Below, piece after piece: positions 49,267 to 57,521 of a stretch of DNA of 64,000 nt; position 1 is the first letter of the stretch; each line of letters opens with the position of its first letter. The DNA lies in assembly GCA_965279255.1 (NCBI GenBank), contig OZ257146.1:682001-746000 (forward strand), read 5' to 3'. The translations under genes were made by a program, and so were the position numbers. Under the pieces are notes generated by a model. The model searched no databases, was not told where the DNA came from, and saw nothing but the letters and a program-made list of their open reading frames with translations. The DNA is from CAMFLJ01 sp965279255 (GTDB lineage Bacteria; Actinomycetota; Acidimicrobiia; Acidimicrobiales; Acidimicrobilacustridaceae).

Positions 49267-50007
49267 TCAGGTGGTGGCCACGGCCTGGATGCCGCGGAGG
49301 TCGCCGACCTCGTCGTGCCACGCCTCGACCACCCCGAAGCGGGCCCGGCCGAGCAGCGCCCTCACCCCCGCCTCCTGATCGCCGCCGACCTCGAGCACCA
49401 GGCTGCCCCCGGGGCGCAGGAGCCGGGCGGCGCCCTCGATCACCCTGGCCACCACGGTGAGGCCGTCGGGGCCCCCGTCGAGGGCCTGCACGGGCTCGTG
49501 GCGCTGCACGTCGGCCGGCAGCAGCCGCAGCGAGTCGGTGGGCACGTAGGGCGCCACCGCGGTGACCACGTCGAACGAGCGGTCTCGCAGCGGGGCCGCC
49601 AGGTCGCCGAGCACCGCGGCCACCCCGTTGCGCCGGGCGCAGGTGACCGCGCGCGGGTCGATGTCGACGGCGACGGCCGTGGCGCCTGCCACGGTCACGG
49701 CGAGGTGCGACGCCACCGCCCCGCTGCCCGCGCACAGGTCGGCGGCCCGCCCGTGGGCGGGGAGGAGGGCCGCGGCCCTGGTCGCCAGCTCCTCGGTCTG
49801 GGGCCGGGGCACGAACACGCCCGGATCGACCCTGATCGTCCGGCCGCAGAAGCTGACGTGGCCGACGACCCACGCGAAGGGCTCACCCGCCTCGCGGCGC
49901 CGAACCATGTGCTCGACCCGTTGCGCGTCGCCCGCCGCCGCACGGACCAGCTCGGCCGCCTCGACGTCGGCCGCGACGCACCCGGCCGCGGCCAGGCGGC
50001 GGGTCAC
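49267..50007 (-). CDS. PrmC/HemK-related methyltransferase with altered NPPY motif
   Basis: 246 residues of the PrmC-like SAM-dependent methyltransferase fold: FCGRTIRVDPGVFVPRPQTEELA, ADLCAGSGAVASHLA (SAM loop) and AVDIDPRAVTCARRNG. The motif that holds the target Gln, NPPY in PrmC, is here VAPYVPTDSLRLLP: the Asn is replaced, so methylation of release factors is doubtful. It matches the actinobacterial PrmC-related group rather than true PrmC, and the usual N-terminal helical domain is short. It ends the minus-strand group from 53.06 kb downward. Confidence 0.82.
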   Translation of the reverse strand: MTRRLAAAGCVAADVEAAELVRAAAGDAQRVEHMVRRREAGEPFAWVVGHVSFCGRTIRVDPGVFVPRPQTEELATRAAALLPAHGRAADLCAGSGAVASHLAVTVAGATAVAVDIDPRAVTCARRNGVAAVLGDLAAPLRDRSFDVVTAVAPYVPTDSLRLLPADVQRHEPVQALDGGPDGLTVVARVIEGAARLLRPGGSLVLEVGGDQEAGVRALLGRARFGVVEAWHDEVGDLRGIQAVATT

Positions 50008-50035
50008 CGCGGCGATTGGGTCGTCGGTGATCAGC

Positions 50036-50635
50036 TCACCGGTCGAGGCTGGTGTGCTTGAACTCGTTCAGGGACGGCCAGCCCGTCAGCATGTCGACGG
50101 CCCGCTCGATCGAGCGGCGGGCGTCGGCGGCGTCGGTCGGGAGGTCCATGAGCCGCACGAAGGCGGCCCGGCCACCGGCCATGAACGTGGGCACGCCCCA
50201 CACGTCGAGGTCGTCGACCGACGCGGTGTGCTCGGTGCGGACGATGTCGAGGGGCTTGCCCGTGGCGACCTCGGCGAACACGGCGTCGGCATCGACACCG
50301 TGCTCGGTGAGCAGGCCCCGCAGGACGGCCTCGTCACGGATCTGGGCACCGTCGGCGTGGCGGGCTTCGAAGATGGCCCGGTGCACGACGGGGAACCGCT
50401 CGGGATCGGTGTCACGCACCACCACGGCGGCCTGCAGCGCGAGCAGACCGGTGTCGTCGTCCGGGCGCTCCCAGATGGGGAGCTCGCCCTCGTCGACGTG
50501 GACCTGGCCGAGGGAGAACGGCACGAACGTCACGTCCCAGTCGGCGCCGTCGAGCAGGCCCTCGACCACGTGGGCGTGGACGATGCGGGCGAAGGGGCAG
50601 CGGTAGTCCCAGTTGACGGAGAAGCTGAGGGTCAT
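50036..50635 (-). CDS. DsbA-family thioredoxin-fold protein
   Basis: 199 residues. The N-terminal strand SVNWDYRCPFARIVH carries the active-site CPFA in place of CPxC, so only one Cys remains, as in several cytosolic DsbA-like proteins and glutathione or mycothiol-linked isomerases. VWGVPTFMAGG has the cis-Pro loop (VPT) of the fold. No signal peptide, so probably cytosolic. The redox role is inferred. It is 37 nt after PAP2 and likely in the same operon. Confidence 0.82.
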   Translation of the reverse strand: MTLSFSVNWDYRCPFARIVHAHVVEGLLDGADWDVTFVPFSLGQVHVDEGELPIWERPDDDTGLLALQAAVVVRDTDPERFPVVHRAIFEARHADGAQIRDEAVLRGLLTEHGVDADAVFAEVATGKPLDIVRTEHTASVDDLDVWGVPTFMAGGRAAFVRLMDLPTDAADARRSIERAVDMLTGWPSLNEFKHTSLDR

Positions 50636-50672
50636 GGTGGCGTGAACCTTCTCGAGGGCGGGGATGTTCCGC

Positions 50673-51323
50673 TCAGCGGCGGTAGAGCGGCCAGACCCTG
50701 CGGGCGACGGTGCCGAGCACCAGCCCGACGGCCACCCCGCCGACCACGTCGGAGGCGTGGTGGATGCGGACGTGGACCCGCGATGCGGCCACCAGGGCGC
50801 CCAGGCCGAACACCGCCACCTTCGTGGCGGTGGACGCCTTCTGCGTGAGCAGGAGGCCGGCGAGCATGGCGGTGCTGGAGTGGCCGCTCGGGAAGCTGGT
50901 GGTGAGCGGCACCCGCATCTTGTGGGGGCGGGGCTCCTGCACGACCGGGCGCTCGCGCTTGAACTGCGACTTCACCAGGCCGTTGATCACCACCGACTCG
51001 ACGCCGAGGGCGGCGGTGAGGCGCAGGGCGGCGCGGGCGTCGGCGTCGGAGCGAGGGGCCTTGGCCCAGCCGAGGAGCAACCAGATGAGGCCGAAGTCGC
51101 CGAGCTCGGTGAGGGCGTAGAGGATGCGGTCCGCCGGCTCGGTGCCCCGCAGGTGGTCGAACCAGCCGTCGACCATGTCGTCGAAGCGCTGGACGGGGGT
51201 GAGCTCGTGGGGAGGCTCGACGGTGTGGTGGGGGAGGGGGATCGAGGGGTGCTGCTCCTCGAAGGCCTCGAGCGCCGCGTCGATGACGCCTTCGGGCGGC
51301 AGCGGCTCGGTGGGGTCGGTCAC
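50673..51323 (-). CDS. PAP2-family membrane phosphatase
   Basis: 216 residues. All three PAP2 signature motifs are present: KSQFKRERPVV, TTSFPSGHSSTA and SRVHVRIHHASDVVGG. Several helices flank them and an N-terminal cytosolic part of about 60 residues has no assigned fold. Family members remove phosphate from lipid phosphates such as undecaprenyl pyrophosphate or phosphatidic acid. GTG 51323 overlaps the stop of the RecB-like gene (GTGA), so it is translated after that gene. Confidence 0.92.
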   Translation of the reverse strand: MTDPTEPLPPEGVIDAALEAFEEQHPSIPLPHHTVEPPHELTPVQRFDDMVDGWFDHLRGTEPADRILYALTELGDFGLIWLLLGWAKAPRSDADARAALRLTAALGVESVVINGLVKSQFKRERPVVQEPRPHKMRVPLTTSFPSGHSSTAMLAGLLLTQKASTATKVAVFGLGALVAASRVHVRIHHASDVVGGVAVGLVLGTVARRVWPLYRR

Positions 51324-52198
51324 CCGTCCGATGCTAGGGGCAGGGCGACGGCGCTCCCGTCGGTGAGGCGGCTGGTGGCCTCCGTGGCCTCGGCCGCGAG
51401 CCGGGCGGCGAGCACCCGGGCCTCGTCGGGATCGCCACCGAAGGCGGGGCAGAAGGCCTGGTAGGCGCACCAGTTGCACAGCCGCGACTGCTTGGGGCGG
51501 AAGTCGTCGCGCTCGCAGGCCCGCTCGATGGCCTGCCAGATCGCCTTGACCTTGCGCTCGAGCTGGCGGATCGACTGCTCGCTCGGCACGGTGGTGATGA
51601 CGACGGGGTCGGCGAGGTACAGCAGCTGGACCCGGGCCGGGCGCTCGCCGAGCAGCCGCTCGCACAGGAAGGCGTAGAAGTGCACGCCACCGAGGCGGGA
51701 CTGCTCGTAGGCCTGGTTCGGGGCCCGGCCGGTCTTGTAGTCGGTGACCACCAGGCCGCCGTCGGCGTCGCGCTCGAGGCGGTCGATGATGCCCCGGAGG
51801 GTGAGGCCTTCCAGCTCGACCTCCATCCGCAGCTCGAGGCCCATCGGGGTGACGGTGGTGGGGTCCTCGATCTCGAAGTACTTGCGCACCAGGACGTCGG
51901 CCTCGTCGAGGAAGGTGGCCTCGGCCGCCGCGTCGAGGGCGAGCTCGGCCCACTCGGCGTCGTCGTCGAGGGCGGTCCGGGCGTCGGCGAGGCAGGCGAT
52001 GGCGGCGTCGACGGTGCGGTCGGCGGGCTCGAGCAGCATCAGCCGCTCGAGCGAGGAGTGCACGAGGGTGCCCCTGACCGTGGCGACGGTGGGCGGGTCG
52101 GGCAGCCGGTCGATGGCCGAGAAGCGGAACGCCAGCGCGCACTCGGTGAAGGACGAGACCTTCGAGGGTGACAGCGAGGTGGGCAGCTCCAACGACAT
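51320..52198 (-). CDS. RecB-like PD-(D/E)XK nuclease with 4-Cys cluster
   Basis: 292 residues. Nuclease motifs: GTLVHSSLERL (His), LRGIIDRLER (Asp) and VVTDYKTGRAP (D-x-K). One Cys near the N-terminus (FTECALAF) plus CNWCAYQAFC near the C-terminus make the four ligands of a probable Fe-S cluster, as in AddB/RecB-type and CRISPR Cas4-like nucleases. There is no helicase gene beside it. ATG 52198 has a TACCCT -10 at 6 nt. The role in DNA processing is inferred from the family. Confidence 0.9.
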   Translation of the reverse strand: MSLELPTSLSPSKVSSFTECALAFRFSAIDRLPDPPTVATVRGTLVHSSLERLMLLEPADRTVDAAIACLADARTALDDDAEWAELALDAAAEATFLDEADVLVRKYFEIEDPTTVTPMGLELRMEVELEGLTLRGIIDRLERDADGGLVVTDYKTGRAPNQAYEQSRLGGVHFYAFLCERLLGERPARVQLLYLADPVVITTVPSEQSIRQLERKVKAIWQAIERACERDDFRPKQSRLCNWCAYQAFCPAFGGDPDEARVLAARLAAEATEATSRLTDGSAVALPLASDG

Positions 52199-52204
52199 GG
52201 TTCG

Positions 52205-52210
52205 AGGGTA
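52205..52210 (-). promoter_or_regulatory. -10 (TACCCT) of the RecB-like nuclease gene
   Basis: TACCCT on the minus strand ends 6 nt before ATG 52198. Confidence 0.45.
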
Positions 52211-52218
52211 CGCCGGTC

Positions 52219-53064
52219 CTACGACAGCGCCGTAGGACCGGGGGTGAGGGCCTCGACCACCGAGCGGGCCACGGCCGCCGGGTCCTGGAGGGGGCCGAAG
52301 TGGCCCAGGTCCGGGAACGAGGCCACCCGGGCATCGGGGAGGGCGGCGGCGACGGCCCGCCCGAAGGCGGCGGGGATCAGCTCCTCGTCGCCCAGGGCGA
52401 TCGTGACCGGGCAGGGGATGAGGTGCAGGTCGTGGAAGGCCCGGTGGCCGGTGCCCCGGTCGTAGATCTCGGCCTCGGTCTCCGGGCTGCACTTCAGGGC
52501 GACGGTGCCGTCGGCGGTCGGGGCGAGCCCGTGGTCGACGTACGCCCGCAGCGCATCGGGGTGCAGGGTGGAGAAGGGTGCTTTGCCGGCGAAGTTCTCG
52601 TAGGCGTCCCGGTGGCTGGGGAAGGTGGCCCGCCGGCGTCGGGCGCTCTCGGCCATCGGGTTGGGTGGACGGTCGGCCCCCTCGGGCACGTCGAACGGGG
52701 CCAGCGCCGGCTCGTAGCAGTAGAGGGCGCGGAAGGTGCCGGGGCGGCGCTCCTCGGCGAGCAGGAGCGCGGTCGAGCCCTTGGAGTGGCCGACGCCGAA
52801 GGGCCGGTCGAGGGCGAGGCCGTCGACCACCGCGAGCACGTCGTCGGCGAAGCCGTCCCACTCGAGCGGGCGGCCGACCGGGGCGGTGGAGTCGCCATGG
52901 GCGCGGGCGTCGAGCGACCACACGTGGAAGCCGGTGAGGTGGTGGGCGAAGGGCTCCCAGACCAGGCCGTGGAGCCCGGTGCCGTGGGTCAGGAGCAGGT
53001 CGGGGCCGTCGCCGCCGAGGTCGTGGACCTCGAGCTCGACGCCGTCGGTGGAGCGGACTCGCAT
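52219..53064 (-). CDS. Alpha/beta hydrolase
   Basis: 281 residues of the alpha/beta hydrolase fold. HG motif at LLLTHGTGLHGLVWEPF, nucleophile elbow GVGHSKGST (Ser), acid in IALGDEELIP and His in FPDLGHFGPLQ. Such enzymes cleave esters, epoxides or haloalkanes; nothing here tells which. No signal peptide. Divergent from the SnoaL-like gene with 29 nt between the two starts. Confidence 0.9.
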   Translation of the reverse strand: MRVRSTDGVELEVHDLGGDGPDLLLTHGTGLHGLVWEPFAHHLTGFHVWSLDARAHGDSTAPVGRPLEWDGFADDVLAVVDGLALDRPFGVGHSKGSTALLLAEERRPGTFRALYCYEPALAPFDVPEGADRPPNPMAESARRRRATFPSHRDAYENFAGKAPFSTLHPDALRAYVDHGLAPTADGTVALKCSPETEAEIYDRGTGHRAFHDLHLIPCPVTIALGDEELIPAAFGRAVAAALPDARVASFPDLGHFGPLQDPAAVARSVVEALTPGPTALS

Positions 53065-53080
53065 CCGCCCATCCTGCCGC

Positions 53081-53086
53081 TACGGT
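53081..53086 (+). promoter_or_regulatory. -10 (TACGGT) of the SnoaL-like gene
   Basis: TACGGT ends 7 nt before ATG 53094. Confidence 0.45.
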
Positions 53087-53093
53087 GCGGCGG

Positions 53094-53540
53094 ATGCCGT
53101 TCCCGGACCCGCCGTCGTCGCTCGAGCCGAACGCCGACCGCGATGCCGTCCTGGCCGCCAACGACGCGTTCTACGAGGCGTTCGAGGCCCGCGACCTCGA
53201 CGCCATGAGCGACCTCTGGGCCCACGACGACCGGGTGATCTGCGTGCACCCGGGCTGGACCGAGCTGCGGGGATGGGCCTCGGTGGCGTCCAGCTGGGCC
53301 GCGCTCTTCGGTGGCCCCCAGTACCTGCAGTTCATCGTCACCGACCCTCACGTGGTGCTGGCGGGCGACGTCGCCTGGGTCAGCTGCGACGAGAACCTGC
53401 TGGCGGGTGAGGGCAGCGCCACGGTTGCCAGCCTCAACCTGTTCGCACGCGACGACACGGGGCAGTGGAAGATGCTCGCCCACCACGGCGCCCCGGTGAT
53501 GTCCGGTCCCGCCGACCTCGACGACGACGACGAGGGCTGA
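53094..53540 (+). CDS. SnoaL/NTF2-like domain protein
   Basis: 148 residues. The pattern DAVLAANDAFYEAFEARDLDAMSDLWAHDDRVICVHPGW followed by the strands of a cone-shaped fold (VTDPHVVLAGDVAWVSCDENL, VASLNLFARD) is typical of SnoaL/NTF2-like proteins, and its near relatives are stress or DUF4440-type. No catalytic pair is clear. An acidic tail (DLDDDDEG) closes the protein. Ends 4 nt before the convergent acyl-CoA dehydrogenase. Confidence 0.85.
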   Translation: MPFPDPPSSLEPNADRDAVLAANDAFYEAFEARDLDAMSDLWAHDDRVICVHPGWTELRGWASVASSWAALFGGPQYLQFIVTDPHVVLAGDVAWVSCDENLLAGEGSATVASLNLFARDDTGQWKMLAHHGAPVMSGPADLDDDDEG

Positions 53541-53543
53541 GCC

Positions 53544-54731
53544 TCAGCTGAAGGCGGCGATCCCGGTGATGGCCTGGCCCAGCACCAGGGTGTGGACCTC
53601 GTTCGTGCCCTCGTAGGTGAACACGCTCTCCAGGTTGTTCATGTGCCGGATCACCGGGTACTCGAGGGTGATGCCGTTGGCGCCGAGCACCGAGCGCGCC
53701 TCGCGGGCGACCCACAGGGCCTCGCGGACGTTGTCCATCTTCCCGAAGCTGACCTGGGCGGGAGCGAGCAGGCCCTGGTCCTTGAGCCGGCCGAGGTGCA
53801 ACGCCACCAGGGTGGCCTTCTGCACCCGCACCATCATCTCCACCAGCTTGCGCTGGGTGAGCTGGAACGAGGCGATCGGCACCCCGAACTGCACCCGCTC
53901 GCTGGCGTAGTCGAGCGCGGCCTCGTAGCAGGCCCGGGCGGCGCCGGCCGCGCCGAACAGGATGCCGAAGCGGGCCTCGTTGAGGCACGAGAGCGGTCCG
54001 CGCAGCGAGGTGACCTCGGGGAGGCGCAGCGACTCGGGGACCCGAACGTCGGTGAGCACCAGCTCCGAGGTCACCGATGCTCGCAGCGACATCTTCTTGT
54101 GGATGTCGTTGGCCTCGAACCCCGGTGTGTCGGTGGGGACGATGAAGCCGTGGAGGCCGTCGTCGGTGCGGGCCCAGATCACGGCCACATCGGCGACGCT
54201 GCCGTTGGTGATCCACATCTTCGTGCCGTTGAGCACCCAGTCGTCGCCGTCGCGAACGGCCCGGGTGCGCATCGAGCCGGGGTCGGACCCCGAGTCGGGC
54301 TCGGTGAGGCCGAAGCAGCCGATGAGCTCGCCCGCCGCCATGCGGGGCAGCCACTCCTGCTTCTGCTCCTCGGACCCGAACTGCCAGATCGGGAACATGG
54401 CGAGCGAGCCCTGCACCGACACGAAGCTGCGGGCCCCGGAGTCGCCGGCCTCCAGCTCGAGGCAGGCCAACCCGTAGGCCGTGGCCGAGGTGCCGGCACA
54501 GCCGTAGCCCTCGAGGTGCATGCCCAGCAGCCCAAGGCGCCCGAGCTCGGGCGCCAGCTCGCGTGTCGGGAACCGGCCCTCCTCGAACCAGGTGCCGACC
54601 TCGGGGAGGATGCGCTCGTCGACGAACCGGCGAACGGTGTCTCGGACCATGACCTCCTCGTCGGACAGCAGGTCGTCGATGCGGAGGAAGTCGCGGGGGT
54701 CGGGGGTGGGCGCGCCGGTCGGGGAGCTCAT
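53544..54731 (-). CDS. Glutaryl-CoA dehydrogenase-like acyl-CoA dehydrogenase
   Basis: 395 residues. CFGLTEPDSGSDPGSMRTRA (flavin loop) and the C-terminal YEGTNEVHTLVLGQAITGIAAF match glutaryl-CoA dehydrogenases; the Glu in YEGT is the catalytic base. The GCDH substrate Arg is not clearly identified, so this could be a decarboxylating glutaryl-CoA dehydrogenase or a related enzyme. It would feed electrons to electron-transfer flavoprotein. ATG 54731 overlaps the antiporter stop (ATGA), so it is translated after that gene. Confidence 0.88.
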   Translation of the reverse strand: MSSPTGAPTPDPRDFLRIDDLLSDEEVMVRDTVRRFVDERILPEVGTWFEEGRFPTRELAPELGRLGLLGMHLEGYGCAGTSATAYGLACLELEAGDSGARSFVSVQGSLAMFPIWQFGSEEQKQEWLPRMAAGELIGCFGLTEPDSGSDPGSMRTRAVRDGDDWVLNGTKMWITNGSVADVAVIWARTDDGLHGFIVPTDTPGFEANDIHKKMSLRASVTSELVLTDVRVPESLRLPEVTSLRGPLSCLNEARFGILFGAAGAARACYEAALDYASERVQFGVPIASFQLTQRKLVEMMVRVQKATLVALHLGRLKDQGLLAPAQVSFGKMDNVREALWVAREARSVLGANGITLEYPVIRHMNNLESVFTYEGTNEVHTLVLGQAITGIAAFS

Positions 54732-56626
54732 GCCCGGGAGTCTCGCACCGGCCGTCGGCCGATCACCGCGACGGTCGAGGCCTCACGGAGCGAGCGCGGG
54801 GTGGGTGCCATGTCGAGCCCGCCGTCGTGGCGCCACGCCACCAGGGCCACCTCGCCGCCGGCCCGGTCGACGTCGGGCCCGGTGATCACCCGCAGCTCGC
54901 CGGCGTCGTACGCAGCGGCGAGAGAGCTCTGCGTGCACCCGGGGGAGAAGGGGCGCCGCTCCCAGCCGCTCGCCGAGGCGGGCACCAGCTCGGCCTCGAT
55001 CTCCTCGAGGTCGCCAGGGGCCACGAGGTCCTCGAGCGGGTCGGTGGGGGAGAAGGGGTCCATCGGCTCGTCGGGTGCGCCGACGCCGGCGTCGGCCTCG
55101 GCGGGGCCGCCGTGGGCGAGGTCGCGGAGCACCCGATGGCCGGGGTCGGCGGCCTCGTCGGCCGGCAGCACGTAGATCTCGCGGCGGGCGAGCACCTCGA
55201 GGCAGCGGGTGAGGAGGAGGGCGTTGTGCTCGGGGTCGTGGGAGGCGAGCACCGCCGTGCGCACGGACCGCAGCTCGTCGAGGACCCGGTGGTCGGTCGC
55301 CGCCACGGTGAGGAGGCGCCAGCCCCTCGCCGTGCCCTCGAGGTGGTGCTGGTCGCTGGCGAGGACCCTCACGTCCTCACCGAGATCGGCCAGCAGGTCG
55401 GCGAGGGCGAGGAGCCAGGGCTGGTGGCCGACGAGGAGGATGCCGGTGGGCTCGGGCTCGGTGACCCCGAGGGCGCGGGCCAGCGGTGCCGCGCCGAGCC
55501 CGTAGACGAGGCAGGTCCCCACGATCACCACGAAGACGATCGCGTCGATGCGCCCGTCGTCGACGCCGGCGTCGGTGAGGCGCAGGGCGAACAACGCGGA
55601 CGTGGCCGCGGCGACGATGCCCCGCGGCGCGAGTGCGCCGATGAACACGCGGTCGCGCAGCGGCAGGCCGGAACGGGTGGTGCAGAGCCATCCCACCACC
55701 GGGCGCACGACCAGCACGAGCATCGCGACGAGCGCGATCGATGGCAGGACGATGCCCTCGAAGGAGCTCGGCGTGACCCGGGCCGCGAGGACCACGAAGA
55801 GGCCCCCGAGCACCAGCACGCCGACGTCGTGGCCGAACGCGGCGATCCGCCTCACCGACACCCACCGTTGGTTGGCGAGCGCGATCCCGAGCACGGTGGC
55901 GGCGAAGAGGCCACCCTCCTCGAGGATCCACTCGCCCACGGTGTAGGCGGCGATGACCGCCATGAACGTCACCGCCGGCTCGAGGTCGTCGGGCACCGAG
56001 AACGTGCGCAGCGCCAGCACCAGCAGCCCCGCCACCACCATCCCCACCGCGCAGCCGACCAGGGCGGTGAGGACGAGCTCGACGAACGGCGCGTCGTCGG
56101 CGGTGACCACCTTGAGCACGACCAGTGCGAGCGTGGCGCCGATCGGATCGATGACGATGCCCTCCCACCGCAGGATCGTGGCCGTGGGCTCGCGGGGCCG
56201 CACGACGTGGAGCAGCGGACCGACCACGGTGGGGCCGCTCACCACCAGCAGTGCTCCGAGCAGCAGGCACATGTTGGTGGGCAGCCCGAAGAGCGGGGCG
56301 GCGACGAGGGCGACCGCCACCCAGGTGATCAGCACGCCGAGGGTGACGAGTTGGACGACCGGTCGGGGGCCCTGCCGGCGCAGGTCGCGGATGTCGAGGC
56401 CGAGGCCCCCCTCGAACAGCAGCAGCGACACGGCCATCGACACCAAGGTGAAGAGGGAGTCGCCGAAGATCTCGTCGGGCTCGATGATGCCCAGCCACGG
56501 ACCGGCTGCGAGTCCGGCGGCGATGAGCAGCAGGATGGCGGGGATCCGCACGCGGCGGGCCAGCCACTGCATTCCCACGCCCAGCACCACGATGGCGCCG
56601 AGGCCGACCATCACGTCATCGCCCAC
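54728..56626 (-). CDS. CPA1-type cation:proton antiporter with C-terminal TrkA-N-like domain
   Basis: 632 residues. About twelve membrane helices (5-400), with GPTVVGPLLHVVRP and the transport-core DP pair in GIVIDPIGATLALVV, and later RDRVFIGALAPRGIVAAATSALFAL. After about residue 412 a Rossmann-like TrkA-N/RCK domain (TGILLVGHQPWLLALADLLADLGEDVRVLAS) follows, then a tail of about 150 residues. Exchange of Na+ or K+ for H+, probably gated by a nucleotide, is inferred. GTG 56626 is chosen because TACCTT lies 6 nt before it. Its stop overlaps the GCDH start. Confidence 0.9.
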   Translation of the reverse strand: MGDDVMVGLGAIVVLGVGMQWLARRVRIPAILLLIAAGLAAGPWLGIIEPDEIFGDSLFTLVSMAVSLLLFEGGLGLDIRDLRRQGPRPVVQLVTLGVLITWVAVALVAAPLFGLPTNMCLLLGALLVVSGPTVVGPLLHVVRPREPTATILRWEGIVIDPIGATLALVVLKVVTADDAPFVELVLTALVGCAVGMVVAGLLVLALRTFSVPDDLEPAVTFMAVIAAYTVGEWILEEGGLFAATVLGIALANQRWVSVRRIAAFGHDVGVLVLGGLFVVLAARVTPSSFEGIVLPSIALVAMLVLVVRPVVGWLCTTRSGLPLRDRVFIGALAPRGIVAAATSALFALRLTDAGVDDGRIDAIVFVVIVGTCLVYGLGAAPLARALGVTEPEPTGILLVGHQPWLLALADLLADLGEDVRVLASDQHHLEGTARGWRLLTVAATDHRVLDELRSVRTAVLASHDPEHNALLLTRCLEVLARREIYVLPADEAADPGHRVLRDLAHGGPAEADAGVGAPDEPMDPFSPTDPLEDLVAPGDLEEIEAELVPASASGWERRPFSPGCTQSSLAAAYDAGELRVITGPDVDRAGGEVALVAWRHDGGLDMAPTPRSLREASTVAVIGRRPVRDSRA

Positions 56627-56632
56627 CGCTGA

Positions 56633-56638
56633 AAGGTA
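56633..56638 (-). promoter_or_regulatory. -10 (TACCTT) of the antiporter-dehydrogenase operon
   Basis: TACCTT on the minus strand ends 6 nt before GTG 56626. The position decides between that GTG and ATG 56611. Confidence 0.45.
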
Positions 56639-56761
56639 GCGGCCGCAAATGACGGGCGAAGTCGACGCAGCCGAGGGAGTATGGCGAAATCCCTGGCGGG
56701 CGGCATGCTTCTGTGCGCACCTCCCCGGCCGGGGGACGGCGAACACCCTCGGAGAAGATCG

Positions 56762-57511
56762 ATGACCGCTGCCACCACCGCACCCCCCGCCATCGCCGCG
56801 CGCGCTGTCGATGCGACGAAGATCTACGGCAAGGACGACATCGAGGTCCGTGCCCTCGACGGCGTCACGGTCGACTTCCCGGCGCACGCCTACACCGCGA
56901 TCATGGGCCCCTCCGGGTCGGGCAAGTCCACCCTGATGCAGTGCGTGGCCGGTCTCGACACCCTCACGTCCGGCCAGGTCTTCATCGGCGACGCCGACCT
57001 CAGCAGCCTCTCGGAGAAGCAGCTCACCCTCCTGCGGCGCGACAAGATCGGCTTCGTGTTCCAGGCCTTCAACCTGGTGCCCACGCTCACCGCCGAGGAG
57101 AACATCACCCTCCCGATGGACCTCGCCGGCCGCAAGCCCGATGCCGACTGGCTGAACCAGATCGTGAGCACCGTCGGGCTGGGTGATCGCCTGCACCACC
57201 GACCGAGCGAGCTCTCCGGCGGCCAGCAGCAGCGCGTCGCCGTGGCCCGGGCCCTGGCCAGCCGGCCGGAGATCATCTTCGGCGACGAGCCCACCGGCAA
57301 CCTCGACAGCCGCGCCGGCGCCGAGATCCTCACGTTCCTGCGCGACGCCGTGAAGCAGATGGGTCAGACCGTCGTGATGGTCACCCACGACCCCGTGGCC
57401 GCGGCCTACGCCGACCACGTGCTGTTCCTCGCCGACGGCAAGATCGTCGACCGCATGGACGAGCCCACCGCCGACCGGGTGCTCGACCGCATCAAGCAGT
57501 TCGGACGCTGA
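56762..57511 (+). CDS. ABC transporter ATPase, MacB/LolD type
   Basis: 249 residues. Walker A GPSGSGKST (about residue 55), Q-loop FVFQAFNLVPTLTAEENI, signature LSGGQQQRVAVARAL, Walker B EIIFGDEPTGNLDSR and switch VTHDPVAAAYAD. The Gly-Asn-Leu-Asp after Walker B marks the MacB/LolD/FtsE group that drives FtsX-like permeases. GGAGAAG lies before the ATG. The permease gene starts 10 nt after the stop. Confidence 0.95.
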   Translation: MTAATTAPPAIAARAVDATKIYGKDDIEVRALDGVTVDFPAHAYTAIMGPSGSGKSTLMQCVAGLDTLTSGQVFIGDADLSSLSEKQLTLLRRDKIGFVFQAFNLVPTLTAEENITLPMDLAGRKPDADWLNQIVSTVGLGDRLHHRPSELSGGQQQRVAVARALASRPEIIFGDEPTGNLDSRAGAEILTFLRDAVKQMGQTVVMVTHDPVAAAYADHVLFLADGKIVDRMDEPTADRVLDRIKQFGR

Positions 57512-57521
57512 GGGCCATCGC

